A stretch of DNA of 64,000 nt from Hyperoplus lanceolatus (taxonomy: Eukaryota > Chordata > Actinopteri > Uranoscopiformes > Ammodytidae): NCBI GenBank assembly GCA_026929865.2, contig CM049398.1, forward strand, positions 25,958,501-26,022,500, given 5' to 3'. Below the pieces are notes generated by a model. The model ran no database searches, had not been told where the DNA came from, and was given only the letters and a program-made list of their open reading frames with translations. The position numbers and the translations under genes are program-made. Below are positions 11,340-24,500 of this stretch, in pieces (the stretch's first letter is position 1; every line of letters begins with the position of its first letter).

Positions 11340-11800
11340 AAAACAGTAGCTTCAAAGTTTGATTTCTAAAAACGAGTCATTTTCAGACTGCTGTGGGGAG
11401 TATAAACAACGTGTTATGAGCAAAACTTGGTGCTACAACAGAAGCTACATGGGCACTAACGCTAAAAATAAGACTCAGACGATAAAATAAACTAAAAATA
11501 CCACACAAATCAGTGAAAAAAATATCTTCAAAATTGACTTCCACACTATTAAGTTACAATCCTTTGTCCTGTTAAAAACGAGGCATTTCCAGACTGGTGT
11601 GGGTAATAGAATTATGTTTTATGAGCAAAAGCTTGTCCCAAAGCTAAATAGCTATACACCAGTCAGGCAAAAATACCAATAAAAACATTTGTTTCAGTAT
11701 CACTGTTGGCAAAAACCCAAAAGTAGCATAGGCATAGACTGCTGTGGTTAAGATAAATTAGTGGAGTATGAGCAAAAGCATTCTGTGTTGGTTTATGTAA
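11340..11800 (+). repeat. Three diverged tandem units
   Basis: Two anchor strings recur in the same order. A CAGACTG-TGTGG string is anchored at 11386, 11591 and 11736, and ATGAGCAAAA recurs at 11416, 11621 and 11768. The spacings are ~205 bp and ~146 bp. The first two units also share AGTGAAAA and CTTCAAA upstream. This looks like an old tandem repeat, or the interior of a transposon with diverged sub-repeats. It starts almost directly after the LINE tail. Confidence 0.6.
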
Positions 11801-12130
11801 CATTCAGGCTGTAGACTATGGGCATCTTGTCGCTTAGCGGGGAAAGCAACATGGCTGTCGCTCGGAAAATTTTCAAGAGGATCTCATGGGATCTCGGGCA
11901 CGGGATCTCGCGGCCGTGGACCAATAAGAAATGGGGGGGGGGGGGGGGTTATCATAGACCACTGCACGGTGGAAATTTCTGGTTACTAATGTGGGGGGGG
12001 GGGGGGAGGGCATCGGAAGCATGGACATATAAAGAAAATATGGGGATGTGGCTGTGCCGACTATTACATAATAGTCGGCGAGAATTCTGACTTGAGTATA
12101 TTGGGGGGGAGGGGTGGGGGTTTCAGAAAG
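11801..12130. other. G-run-rich segment with a perfect short hairpin
   Basis: The plus strand holds G runs of 16 (11933-11948) and 14 (11993-12006), and further 5-7-base runs near 12103-12120. Between them, at 12056-12079, the sequence GCCGACTATTA-CA-TAATAGTCGGC forms a perfect 11-bp stem with a 2-base loop. No coding frame is credible here, since the frames that exist translate into Gly or Pro runs. Confidence 0.6.
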
Positions 12131-15100
12131 GGGGACAGTGAGAAAAGGAGAGATTGTTATTTTTTTTGATATTTTGGCAGTCTCTAGGCACACCGTGGCC
12201 CCATGGATATGTTAGAACACATTTAAAAAGTGCATTTAGCATAATATGTGACCTTTAACAATCATTAGTACAAGTACAATTCTACTCTTTACATTCCAAA
12301 CATCATTTGAACAATCATTACTCATGTTATTATCATGTACACTTTTTAAAATGGAGTAATTTATGTGGGAAACACTCGTAAAAGTAGAAAAGTCTTTATT
12401 TTATTTTATGCATTACAACGTATAGATGACTTTGTCCAAAGAAAAAAAATAAATCAAAACAAATGCCCGAGAGACATGAAGTGGATGCAAAACATTGAAT
12501 AGTGGAACAGTTTCCCAGTGGGCTTCTTCTCTAAAGACATATTGTTGAGCTATCGAAAGCATAGGGAGGACCAACAATGTAATAGGAAACTATTACAAAC
12601 CCATCTATTTAGGGACTTTGTTCATCACCTGGAAATTGTATTCTAACAAGAAAATGCTGAGAGCAGAGAAGAGGTGGACAGATCCACATTAGTGTGTGTG
12701 CATTAAAAAAAATATACAGCAATCTATGAATTTAAAATATCCCATGCATGTGTTCTTTTTTTTCTCAAAGTGCAGGTGTTCCTAGTTTTTGTTTAATTTC
12801 CAAGATGTTATTTTCCCGGTCGTAGGTAGGCATGCAGGTGGCACAGATTGAGGCGGAAGCCAACACAACACCACTTTGAAATGAGGGGTGGGGGAGCAGA
12901 GAGGAAAATACAGCAAATTGAAGTGTCATAAGGATATTAATAGAGACAGGATGTGGCCAGCAATTGCCACTGCAAATTGGCAAATACAAAGCCAGCCAGT
13001 CTAACACAGGCCTAACCAAAGGGAACAGCATCTCCATAATGCCACGAGAGCAGAAGGGCATAATGTGATGCTTTACGAACTAGCACAGCAAAAAAAAAAA
13101 GATACATTGAAATAAACTGTATGTGGCTCATGCACCTGTACTTGTGAAAGTGTTTGGATAAGATTGAGAGTGAGTGGAAAGTTTTTAAGTTGTTGTATCA
13201 AATAAAGTTTGTGACATAGCTACAGTATAAATATACTGTGTGTGTATATATATATATGTATATATATATGAGAAAAAAGCAATTTTGGCTCTTACGGTTT
13301 TAAGCAATTTAGAGAGAAGAGAGAAATACAAACACAAGTAATATTAAAAAGACATGGGGAAATGTAAACTTCTGAGTATAACCAGCAAAGGATGGGATGG
13401 GAGCTTAAAAGAAGGAGAGTTGGAGTGCCGTCTGAAAAAGAATAGTGGGATAGACAAAGACAGAGGAGCAGAGGTATTGATATTTCCAGCATACACACTC
13501 GTCCTAATGGACCCGGAGAGTCGGAAAGTGAGATCGATCAGAAGACAGAAGTCTCAGGCATATGTATGGAAAGAAAATATACCTCTCACATGCTGTGACG
13601 AGGGCACAAGACAGGTTGAGGAATGGAGGGAGGAGATAAGGATATGACCGGACACAGGGGATATCCAGAAAGAGGGCCAATGCTGAATCCTAATGCCAAA
13701 ATTTTTATTTTTCATGAGTCAGATCAATAGTAATTTAGATTTTCCTCTTTGTAGCTGGAATGAGACATATGCAAAATGAAATAGACATATGCGCTCTGGC
13801 AATAAGAGAAAAGAAGAAAGGAGCGAAAGAAGACTGGTTAAATTGGTGGATGGATGGACAATTAAAAAGAGAAAAAGACAGCAGCAAATGAATGGGAAGT
13901 CCCCAGTGTCAGATGTGGGTGGTGGGTATCCCGAGAAAGGAAATCTGAAATCGCCGTCCTTCTGGAGTTTATGCTAAGCTAAGCTAATCGACTCCCATTT
14001 CTTGCTCCAATAATGCACAGAGGGGGGTTGGTTTTGATCTTTTCTAACTCTCAGCAAGAAAGGGAATTTCCCAAAATGTTAAACCTCAAAGGAATAGATA
14101 GACGGAGGCTCTAGTCGTGGTTAAAAGAAGGAACAAAATTGTAGGTCTTGTCTGCAAACGGCACAGTTTTTCAGTCGTCCAATCTCACATTGAACACATG
14201 CATTTTCATTTGAATCAGTCCAGCTGTTATGCAGTACCCGGTACACACACATGATGCCTTGATGCACATATATAGGATCCCAGTGAGTTTTCTTCTGTTT
14301 TTACATGTGGACCACAATAGACAGACAAAACACTGTATTGCACACAGTGCTGCTCTCGCAACCCCTCCTCTAGTGTTGGGGATAAGGGTCAAAGTAAGAC
14401 AATGAAAGGTTGATGCTTAGGATCTGTATTAAGAAATGAATGGAGGGTATTCATTACAATAGAAGAACAAGAATTTGTGTTTGTTTGTGATCACAGTGCA
14501 AAGCATTTATTTAAAGTATGAAGCAAAGGTTACACGAAATACCAAAATAAATTGTTGCCAACCTCCGTCTCCACCTAGCTGAATGCTTATTAAAAACAAG
14601 TAGGCAGCATGTTTCAGAGTATATGAATGTTTTCACACCTCTACCTAACACAGGAATAAGCTTTGCCCTGCAATGTGTAAATCTGAGATGGTTGGAGCCA
14701 TGACATTCTCTCTCTCTCTCTCTCTCTCTCTCGTGTTTTTCTTCATCTCTGAATCCAAACAGCAACACGTTCACTTTCGCAAAGATTTTTATTCATAACA
14801 TGATGAATGCCAGACAGACATGCCTAAGCACTTACACACAGACACGCACACATACTTAGTAGTACAATGGCACAAGCTCCCACACATAGGACAGACCTAG
14901 TCGATCTCTTTATCTCTCTTTTTTATGGCGTCACCTGAGCTTGGCTTTAAGTACATATTTCATGCCACATTACCCCCCATCTCAGTAAACGAGTAGAGGG
15001 AAGGGGGACAGTGGGGGGAGGCTGAGAGATGAAGTGAGGCAGTAAAATGCAGACTGGTTGGTCTGCCGACTGCTCGTCTGGCTCCACATCCCCTTCACCT

Positions 15101-18100
15101 CTCCAGTCCTCTCTCTTCCCCTCTTGTCTTAATCCCCCTGTTTCTTCTAGCTTAATATTTTTTTAATGGTCAGGAACCAGAATGGGTCACAGACGTCTTC
15201 CTGCTGGGTCCTCACATGACAAGAGTAGGGATATGTTTTAATGAGCCAGGGACCCACCGGGCAAGAGATGGAATTTCTCATTTGGGTCTTAAAGTGAAGA
15301 AAAAAAAAATCGACCTTTTTGCTGTCTCACTTTCCTCTCTAAATCACACACACTCTTAAGTGGTTCACTTCATTTCCTCCATTTCCTCGACTTCAATTAT
15401 GCCCTTTTTATTCCCATCAGTTTTTTTCTTTTATATTATCAGTTCATGCTTTCGCTATTATAGAAAATATGAAAAAAGCAATACCGGCTCAGTGAATCTG
15501 ACTCTGCACTTTTCATTTACTGTATAATATGGCTGTTTCTGGTAAACAGTAAACTACTATGCTTACGCTGATCTTTTTTTTTGTTGTATTTATTAACATT
15601 TAACTTGGTTCAGTGGACTGAAATAATGCTGGGAAAATGCTCCACACATCGTGCCAGCACCAGACCTCTTCAAAATCAGAAAAGAGCACCGAGGTCCACA
15701 GACTTGTCTCAGTGTGCACCCAATGTGTTAGTCTGCTGGCTAGGTGAGGGCAAAGTCCTCTGACCATATGGCTTTATTTCATTCTTCAGTAAACCCATGC
15801 CTGTGTGCTTTTTACCCATTCACTGAATGACTGTGGCCTAAACCATATGTGCCTCTTGCATACTGAGCATCAGAGCCAAGATCTTGGAGAGAGATATGCA
15901 GAGTTATGCGCTCAACCGCCCGGTCAGTGATGTGAAGTTGCATTGTGTGTGTCTGTGTGGTATTTCAGTGGGAGTTGGAGGAAAGCATCATCAGCAATGT
16001 GTTGGGGGTAATAACTATTAACATACAATTGAATGATGAAGCAAACTGTAATACATACAATTTAAATAATGGTCAAATTACAATTTCCCTTCCTTTTTTA
16101 GAAAATATACAGTTTGTACTTGTATCAGGAATCGTATCTAATTCGTTAGTTTCAGCTTTTTAGATGCATTCAGTCGATGTGCATCTGTACTATATATACC
16201 GATGTGAAGCATACAATTCCCTTAAATGTCAATTTAAGATGGCTGCCACTTCACCAATCAGTAGTATAGTAGTCAAGGCCATAGATCAGAAGAAGGCGAC
16301 AAGGTGTTAACATTGAACATCTCATTGTATAGAGAAGAAAAAAAGATATTGAGCAGGGACAAGTGAAAAGCAGTCATTTCTGTTGCTTCCTGCAAATGAC
16401 TGGACAAGAGTTAATGAAAATATAAAATAGCATACATTACAATACTGAAAGTTAAACCAAAATGCCCAAAAAGTCCATGAACACTGTATCTATCTGTTGG
16501 CTTCTGCTGGTTAATGAAGACGCATCTGCACGACTCAGGCTCTGACTGTCTTTAGCGAGATAGATTGCCGCGCTCTGCCTTACTGAAGGGATCGAGGAGG
16601 TGATATGCATGACTGCTCAGCCCTTCTCATAAAACATTTAACGAGACTATAAGCTCCAACCTCAGTAACCTTTTACGTTGACCTCACTGTCTGCTGAAGC
16701 TCATGAAAGAAAGTTTTAAAATAGCACAAACGTGAATGTTCACTCACCCACACAGTCACAGGGGCATGCGTGTTTGGAGACCTATACAACCCCACTTTTC
16801 AAAAGAGAAGAGATTGCTATGGGAACATACAAGGTCAGTGTAAAGACATGTCTTAAATGTCATTAGGGACAACTGTATAATTTTTATTGGTCATAACTGA
16901 AGACCGTTATTAATGAGGAGTACTTTTTCAATGTGAATAGGGTCAAACGTATAAAAAAATCAGTATTGATTAAAGCAAGTTGTTCGTGGACTGTTCTCAG
17001 TGTGACCTTGAGATCTCCTTCCAATCAATAATGTGCCTCCCACAAAACTTATAAATACATTATAATCAAGAGAAGGGACAAAAATGTTAAATCTATATTT
17101 AAATATTCTCCTGTCGTCAATAAATCACCAGCTAGAAAAAAATAAGAAATAATGGGCATCAATAGCTGAGCAGTCATGAAGCACTGGAATGGCTTTGCCG
17201 TCCTGGTACCAACAGATATTTTCTTGTACAGTAAGAATGTATATCAGCATACTGTAGCCTATATACTGTGTATATTTAAGTATATACATGTATGAGTTTT
17301 ATACAAATGGAACGATTTCTGTCTGCGTTAAGAGTATACCTGTGAGTTTAAATGCAGTTTATATTGTAATTTAAACTTGGGGTTATAACCACCAAGTCAA
17401 CAAGGATGGAATGCGGATACCATCATGAACGCTTAGTTGAAGCTTCTTTATAATCTTATGGTAATTTGTTTATGTTTTCTATTGTAATTATGTATCTACA
17501 AGGCCACTCTTCACGTGCTCACAGTTCATCTATAATCATCTGTGTGAAGGCCTTGTGCTTTTCAACGTTCATTAGATCAGTTCAGAAGTTCATCTACACA
17601 TCAATAAAACGCCTCCTTCTATCCTTGCTCTATATATCCTAAAATAACTGAAATCCCTTGAAATGGGTATTTTGTGATGAGAAATGAAGCAGCAAGATGT
17701 TGGTTGAACAGACAGAATAGAAACGTCAAACAATCACAGTTTACAAATGAGACGTCAATATGCAGCTTTGAGTGCACTGAGAATCTTTACTAGCCTTAAG
17801 AACTATTGGTATTGATGTATATGAGCCCTTCATGGGTAAAACTGAATGTGTTCTCATGTCAGTGGAACATTTGAAATATAATGCCATTCTGTATATACAT
17901 GCTGTTGAATTGCGCCAACTTTTGGATCTCCTTTGTTTAAAAAAACAAGTCAGCTAAACTCCCATATGTCATCAAACTATACACAAGTCTGTAGAAAACT
18001 TGCTCTGCCACTGCTTGTACACATTTTTCCCCTGCAGTTTTTAATGTTACGATAGACAAGGCATTGTCTCCGGGCTATTGGTGTGTTATGACCCGTCCGC

Positions 18101-18842
18101 CTATTAGGTCAGCCGTGCTGGGAGAGGAAGAAAACACAAACTGAAAATAACCACACATTTCCCCCGTGACCCCACTGACGGAGGCCCGGACATGAGTTTT
18201 CGACTATAATAAACCTTCATCCCTGCAGGTTCCCAAGCTTATGGATTCTGGACTAAAGTATTGTTTAAAGAGAACAAAAAATTCATCTTTTTTGTGCAAA
18301 GTACTTAATGGCTAGAAAAAGCCTGTACTAAGGTTATCTTGTGGCAAATAAGGCTATTGTCGTTAGCTGGGCACTCGTATTTATCATGTTCCATGTTGAG
18401 GGGGCGAATTACATTAATAATCTCTTTTTCTCTGGTACAAAAATAAGTACTGCTCATTAACGATTATCTGCAACGTTGTTGTAATTATAAAAAAAACATT
18501 TCATCCACTCATAAACATTTCTCTAAAGTTGTGCCCCACTTGTTTTAATTTTCTTTTTTTTATTATCATGCTATAACAAGTCTATGGGGGAGAGTAATTA
18601 ATTTCTTAAGGCTTCTGTTATTTTTGGCTTAGTTGAATGAGGGGCACTTATAAAACCTGGAATCATTAAACTGACCACGTTGCAAATCCAGCTCCAGACG
18701 TATTATCGCGCCGCTCATGCGTTGGCCTCGTTATTCTTTTTGGCTGAGGAGGGAAAAATGAACAAAATGCAAAACCATCAGAAATATTCAAAGCGCATGA
18801 AAGAGGGTAAAGAAAAGAAGTATTGATTTTGGGTGAACTGTA
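12131..18842. other. Long unrecognised AT-rich non-coding region
   Basis: About 6.7 kb with no coding frame over 110 codons, no domain and no visible transposon ends. It contains a (TA/TG)n stretch at 13238-13270, a perfect (TC)13 at 14707-14732, and A runs at 13091-13100 and 15300-15309. The low repeat density compared with the rest of the window makes it the best place to look for conserved non-coding elements, which cannot be judged from one sequence. Confidence 0.5.
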
Positions 18843-18851
18843 GCTCACTGG

Positions 18852-19450
18852 TAGCCTGGTCCAACCAGACCATCGTACTTAATTTCATTTGTACAGAAGG
18901 TCTGGAAGTGCTGTAATTGGCAAACGTTCACTCACTTGGAGGTGGGTGTCTGTCGAAGTTTAAAACTATTGGATCTGCCCAGTGCCACTCTGGATTAGCC
19001 AACCAATCGCATCACGTTTGGTCATCACGTGTATCATGAGCCGGCTTTTGATGGTGCCTTCCAGTTGGACAGGGAACTCGGAAATTTCCGACTTCACTAC
19101 ATATTGAAGTCTATGAATCTACCGGTACCTGGCAACAGTAACTTGTTAGAGCCTAACGTTTAGTTATTTGGACGAGAAAGGTTTTAGGCGACCATACTTT
19201 CACTAGCAGATTCACTGGAACACAGACAGGTCGGAAATCGGAACTACCTAGTCGGAAATCTCCTTCTTCTGAGTATAAAGGAACGCAGCATTCAACTGAA
19301 ACTGGAGCGTTCTCAGCCACTCGCTCTGTTCGCTGATTGGACGATCGTAGATTCTCCGGAGAATCTGGGAAATGCGCTGTACACCCAGACTGACAACTGA
19401 AGGGAAAATGAAATTTGGCCGGAAGTAGGCGGGCGGGCGGAGCCAGGCTA
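18852..19450. mobile_element. 599-bp TIR element with 9-bp target duplication
   Basis: The left end TAGCCTGG (18852) mirrors the right end CCAGGCTA (19443-19450). The 9-bp direct repeat GCTCACTGG flanks it exactly (18843-18851 and 19451-19459). An 8-9 bp duplication suggests a hAT or Mutator-like origin; the sequence does not decide between them. The middle (about 19059-19300) contains inverted GGAAATTTCCGAC / GTCGGAAATC segments that look like a second, smaller MITE nested inside. There is no coding capacity. Confidence 0.75.
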
Positions 19451-19633
19451 GCTCACTGGGAGTGAGATTAAAAAACCTTTATTTTGTCTATGCGACAAAA
19501 TCATCATTCTTTTGTCGTTGCACCTCATTTCTCCTTTACCGGCTCAGACTGAACACAGGAGACCAATGAAACTGGGCCCTTTCTGTTTCAAAGTATATGC
19601 TAATGATTGGTGGCTGTTTGCTGGACACTGATT

Positions 19634-19656
<23 letters not shown>
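19634..19656. repeat. (TG)n microsatellite
   Basis: A perfect dinucleotide run of about 23 bp. Confidence 0.9.
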
Positions 19657-19665
<9 letters not shown>

Positions 19666-20914
19666 CAACTGAGCTCTAATGATTAGCAGATATCTTCACC
19701 TGCATACTCAGCCTTTTTTGATGTCTGCTTTGTTGCTTTTCATCTACTCCCTCTTCCTCTCCATATCCCTCTCCTTGTCTTGTTCTCCAAAGCCTTTTTG
19801 TTAGCCTCATCACCGACGATATCTATGTGTAGCAACGCTGTCGCTTAAAATGACGGAATGGCAACAAGCCAGACTAAAAATAAATCTGTGCTGCAAGATG
19901 TGTTTTCAGGTGTGCCTGTGTTTTAAAATAAAATATAGCACTGGAGAGGGAAGTGGAAATTTGCACACATCGGACACTGCAACTAATTTATCATTGCCGA
20001 CTGACTGCTGTGATTTCAGGCGTGGGTTGAAGCAGGTGTAAAATGTGTGGCACTGTTGTCGGCCTGACGTGCTATTCATAGCAGACATCGTTAGCGTGGT
20101 GGAGTTCGGGTTGCCAACACCATCTGACAGCATTGGACGAGGTCTTTCCAGGGGAGGGGGGGGTGTGGTAGAATATGCAAATCTCAGGCATAGAATGACA
20201 CAGGAAGACAGAAAGAGATTAGACCTCAGCAATTAATTCATATGATATGATACGGTGATATGACACTGCATACTGATTTTAGTGACAACAGGGAAAGGCT
20301 GCTGCGGCACATTTAATGGGTCCAGCATGTGCTCATTTGCATAATATGTGTTGTGTGGTGAGGTGAGGCAACATTGTGTTGCCCTGCCAGTCATTTGTGA
20401 TGGATTCTCCCTCCAGCCCTTGCCAACGAATGCCTTAACAGCTCCTGGGTGCCGCAGCACATTTCACAGTGCTATACTAATTCATGCATTTTCTGGTGAT
20501 GTAAAAGGTGTGTTCACAATCATATTGTTTTATAACTGCATTCAAATATTTCCATATTTTGAATGCAGTTATATCTTAAGAACATAATCATGTGGTTGAT
20601 TTCTCTTTGAGATGAGAAGAACACATTCGATCATCTCATACCATTCCTGGGAAGAAGCTTCTGCAGGAGTTTTTCTCTGTCCACATAGGACATTAATGTC
20701 TGCTGAGTCAACAAGCCGGTCTCACTTAACCTTTTCGATATGATCTCTCTAAGTCTTTAAAATCCCATCATGGCTGTGTGGGTGGTGAGGGACAGCAAAC
20801 TCTCCACCTGAGTTGTGGACACAGCCAATCTATATACTGTATTTTATTAACTTATTCATGCACATGTTTTTTTCTTTTTTTTTCTTATCTTCATACTTTA
20901 TTCTAAGTACTCTA
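19657..20914. other. Unrecognised sequence with a strong hairpin at 20531-20573
   Basis: No gene recognised. At 20531-20573 the arms TATAACTGCATTCAAATAT and ATATTTTGAATGCAGTTATA are complementary with one bulged base and a 4-base loop. Nothing else stands out. Confidence 0.5.
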
Positions 20915-21536
20915 AAGGCCAGGACACACCAGCCCGATAATCGCCGTCGTCAAAAAAAATGGAGTCGGCCATTTCAGGAAGCTCCAGCTTCCCGTCGCTG
21001 CTAAAGAACACACCGAGACGACTGTTTATTTTCCGTACGCTCGCGGGACGTAATGTCTCCACAACAGCAGGCGGCGCTAATCTGTATTGTGGCCCGAAAA
21101 AATACGAAAGCCGGAAATGATTGGACATCTCTCTAGAGCATAAACATAGATAGAAATACGTATTTATATGTATGGACCATAAGAGCACAATTTTTAGCAG
21201 AGAGTGTCGAGCATGGTGTCGAGCAGTCAACAAGGGTTGATGCATGTGAGTACTCTCAAAACGAAACGAACAAACACATTAAAACGATGGCTAGCTGTTG
21301 TTAGCTGTTTGTGCTACCCGCCTCACTTCCGGGCTTCACTGATTCGCTAGCCCTCCACCAATCAAATTGCTCCAAATGAAAGACGGTCGGCCGCCGATTG
21401 AACATGTTCAATCGGCGGCCGACAGGCTCAAAACAAGCCCGACGACCTCTACGTCGGCCGACGTCACGGCACACACCAAACAGATTCGTCTTTTTTTTTG
21501 ACGACGGCGATTATCGGGCTGGTGTGTCCTGGCCTT
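20915..21536. mobile_element. MITE copy A with long perfect terminal inverted repeats
   Basis: The left end begins AAGGCCAGGACACACCAG and continues to the A run at about 20959. The right end (about 21492-21536) is its complement base for base over ~45 bp, ending GGTGTGTCCTGGCCTT. The interior matches the element at 53253-53812 over most of its length, including a CAGCAG(G/T)(C/T)GGCGCTAATC segment and a GCTACCCGCCTCACTTCCGG segment. No target duplication could be defined. There is no transposase, so it must have been mobilised in trans. It holds a 38-bp perfect palindrome at 21386-21423 that copy B lacks. Confidence 0.85.
21386..21423. repeat. 38-bp perfect palindrome inside MITE copy A
   Basis: Each half is 19 bp: GTCGGCCGCCGATTGAACA followed immediately by its reverse complement, with no spacer. 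At the matching place the sister copy at 53253-53812 has a shorter, non-palindromic sequence. Confidence 0.9.
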
Positions 21537-24500
21537 AAGTCAGACCTGCTCTTTAGATTTAAGCCCTCGATAGCTGTCCAACTTGATTCTAATCAGTTTC
21601 ACCCCTTACTGGCCAAATAGCTTTGTGGGAAAGTTGACAACGACAGTTACAGTATACAATCATCTGATGAGCATCATAAAGCAACCACTTTCTATTTTTC
21701 TGTTTCCTGTTTGATATTAAATGAGAGTTTAAGAGGAATCTCATGTATTTCTGTTCTATTTGACATAAGAAGGGATCAATGGTTTTACGTCTCGGAGTCA
21801 ATAGTCATTTTTCCAGAATGGCAATATCTGCTTTCAAGGCAGAAATGACAGATGCTATAGAGCTAGTTAGCGCTAGGCCTTTCGTCAAGAGACACCACTG
21901 ACTCACTGCAACTCAGCAGAACACACTGTATCGACCTTCTCTCTTTTACTTTCCACTGATTTTGCTTTTTTTCCCATGTCTTTTCAACCGGGTATTAATT
22001 ATGTCTGCTGTTGTAAATTCCATTCAGGGCTGAGGGGCAAAGTCACGCACTCAAGGCCATTCACTTAAGGCTGCAGCAAACCCACCAATGTGTCTGTCTC
22101 TTGAAAATTATTACTTCCTCTCGCTTTTTTTAATGAGAGGGCCGGATAAGATGGTGCTAGATATTCTGTCCCTAAACTGTCTGTCTGTCTGTCTGTTCAT
22201 CTCATCTCCTTTCATTCTGTCTGTCTGTTGGCTTTCTCTTACATTTCCGCCATTAAAACTGTTTTATGATCGCTGTTAATCCCTCTCGCTCACGCAGGCT
22301 GTAAAGATGGATTTTGAACAGATCTGTTCACCGACTCTCTTTTCTTCTCCTGTGCTGTTCTTCGCATGGCCTTTTGAAAGAGCCAAATTAGCTTTCCCCT
22401 GTAGCAGCAAACGAGTCTGCCTCTTGTTCCTTTCTGTCCCCCTTTCTGCCGTCCAATAACCCACTTGGCTGCTTCGGCACTGATATTATTACCATTCCTT
22501 TTCAGCTGGATTTAACACTTGAGCCAGGCTACGTCGCTCTGTTAAGACTATATGAAAGGAATTCTGGGAACATGGACACAGTCACATGTCCTGTTCAAAT
22601 CAGACAATAAAAGTAAAAAAGAAAAGGCAAAAGTAGAATGCATCAAAGAATGCATTCAAAGAGACCATCGAGGATGGTCGCGCGCAGTGAAGAGAAACGG
22701 GGCCGAACGTTAACATGACTAGATATGAGCTAGGGTTGAATGATTCCGTTTTATTTTAGCTATTACAGTCACTGTTTTCCTCTCTGAGAAAGTTTAAACG
22801 CAGATTTAGGCAACTGGGCGAAATGAGAATACATTTAAAAAGTGAAAGTAAAAACTGTCTTAGAACTTTTCTGTGGAGAGGAAAGAGAGATTGAGAGAAA
22901 GAGGACTGCCAGAGATGGAGATTTAGGAAACATTGGCTGTTCATACTTTCACTAATGGCTAAAAATAACTACTTACGACTAACTGAGAACAATTTAAATG
23001 TGTCTGTGAATATCACTCTTTCGTTGAAATAGTTACAATAGAGACCGCATGTTTATTTTTTTATCTTAAGGAACTTGTTTTTGCTTAAGTTTAACAGAAA
23101 AACAATGTCAACAAAGAGTGACTTATATAACAAAATCAACTTTCCTATACGTCAAATTCAATACAATGTATGTGTTTCTCGTGTCAGTATGTGCACACGT
23201 GTTTCCACAAATAACTTGATAACATAATATTATACTGGCGTGCATCGTTGTGCATATTTTTCATGCATCTGTGACTCCACCATCAAAGAGCTGTGGTATT
23301 TGATGCCTATGATGCATATAGGTTTGAGTCCTAAGCAGTCAGTGAAGCCCCCTGTTGAGTTCATTGACAGCCCTACATATTGCCCCATGTCAACACCATT
23401 TACAGCACAAAACATATCCTCAGCTGTGTTATTACTCAGCTTGGAAATGATACCATATACTGTACATACCCCACCTGTCTGGTTCTCCTCTTGTGACCTC
23501 TCTGCTCCTCTTTTCTCCATGCGGACGGACTGTGTCAGGTAAAAGAAGAGGTCAAATATAGATTCACACATCAAATCTTGATAACAGTGCTTCACAGCAA
23601 GCCAGGGTTGAAGTGTGTTAGGGCTGCTTTGGTATTAACAATGTAGGCTGAACAAAACAAAACGCACGCACGCACGCACGCACGCACACACGCACACACG
23701 CACACAATCTGTAAGGAATGACAGGTCAATTGTAACTGCCTTACAGGCAGGAATCCTCAAACAACCTGTAATTACACTCTAGTTCTCTCTGTGGCCTTTT
23801 CTGTTAATTTCTCAGTCCCTACCTTCTCTAATGCACTCTCCCTTTCCCCTTATACATTGTTCCCTGTCTTATCTTTATTTTTTTACTTTAACCTTTACTT
23901 TTATCTCTTGTATTTTTCTTCCTACCGATCCCTTTCATAACTTACCAACATTTTAACAATCTTCTTCTATGGTACAGGCAATTTTGTATCCGTCAATATA
24001 AGCTGGGATACACAACATGCTCTGGAAATTCCAGAATACATCAAGTAATCAAAACAATCATCTGTAATGTGAAGATTGTTTGAAGACCACACACGTACAA
24101 CAAATCTTGATGAGTTTTTTACTGAGCTAGAACACACAAATAATTACAAACCGAACAAGGCTGAACAAGACCTGGGAAAATAAGCTCTAATATAGATCTA
24201 AATAAGCAGAACATCTTAGACAATATCCTCTATAGAAACACATTATTCTACTGATTTATTGCTCATCTCCATTTCCAAGCGTCCAGACACAAATTCTGGC
24301 AATATATTGTGCACACACTGTACACATAAGGCGAACACGGACATACACACACACACACACACACACGCACACACGCACACACGCACACACACACACTTCA
24401 CACTAGGTATCACATTGGCAGCTTACCTAAGCGGAGGTGTGTTATGACCCTGAGTTCTAGCAGATGGTGGCTGTGGGCACTATACCTGCAGTAACTGAAG

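Noticed and set aside
23230-23595. 121-codon minus-strand frame overlapping a 100-codon plus-strand frame
   Set aside because: Frames of this length are expected by chance in 64 kb. Neither has a domain, and they oppose each other.
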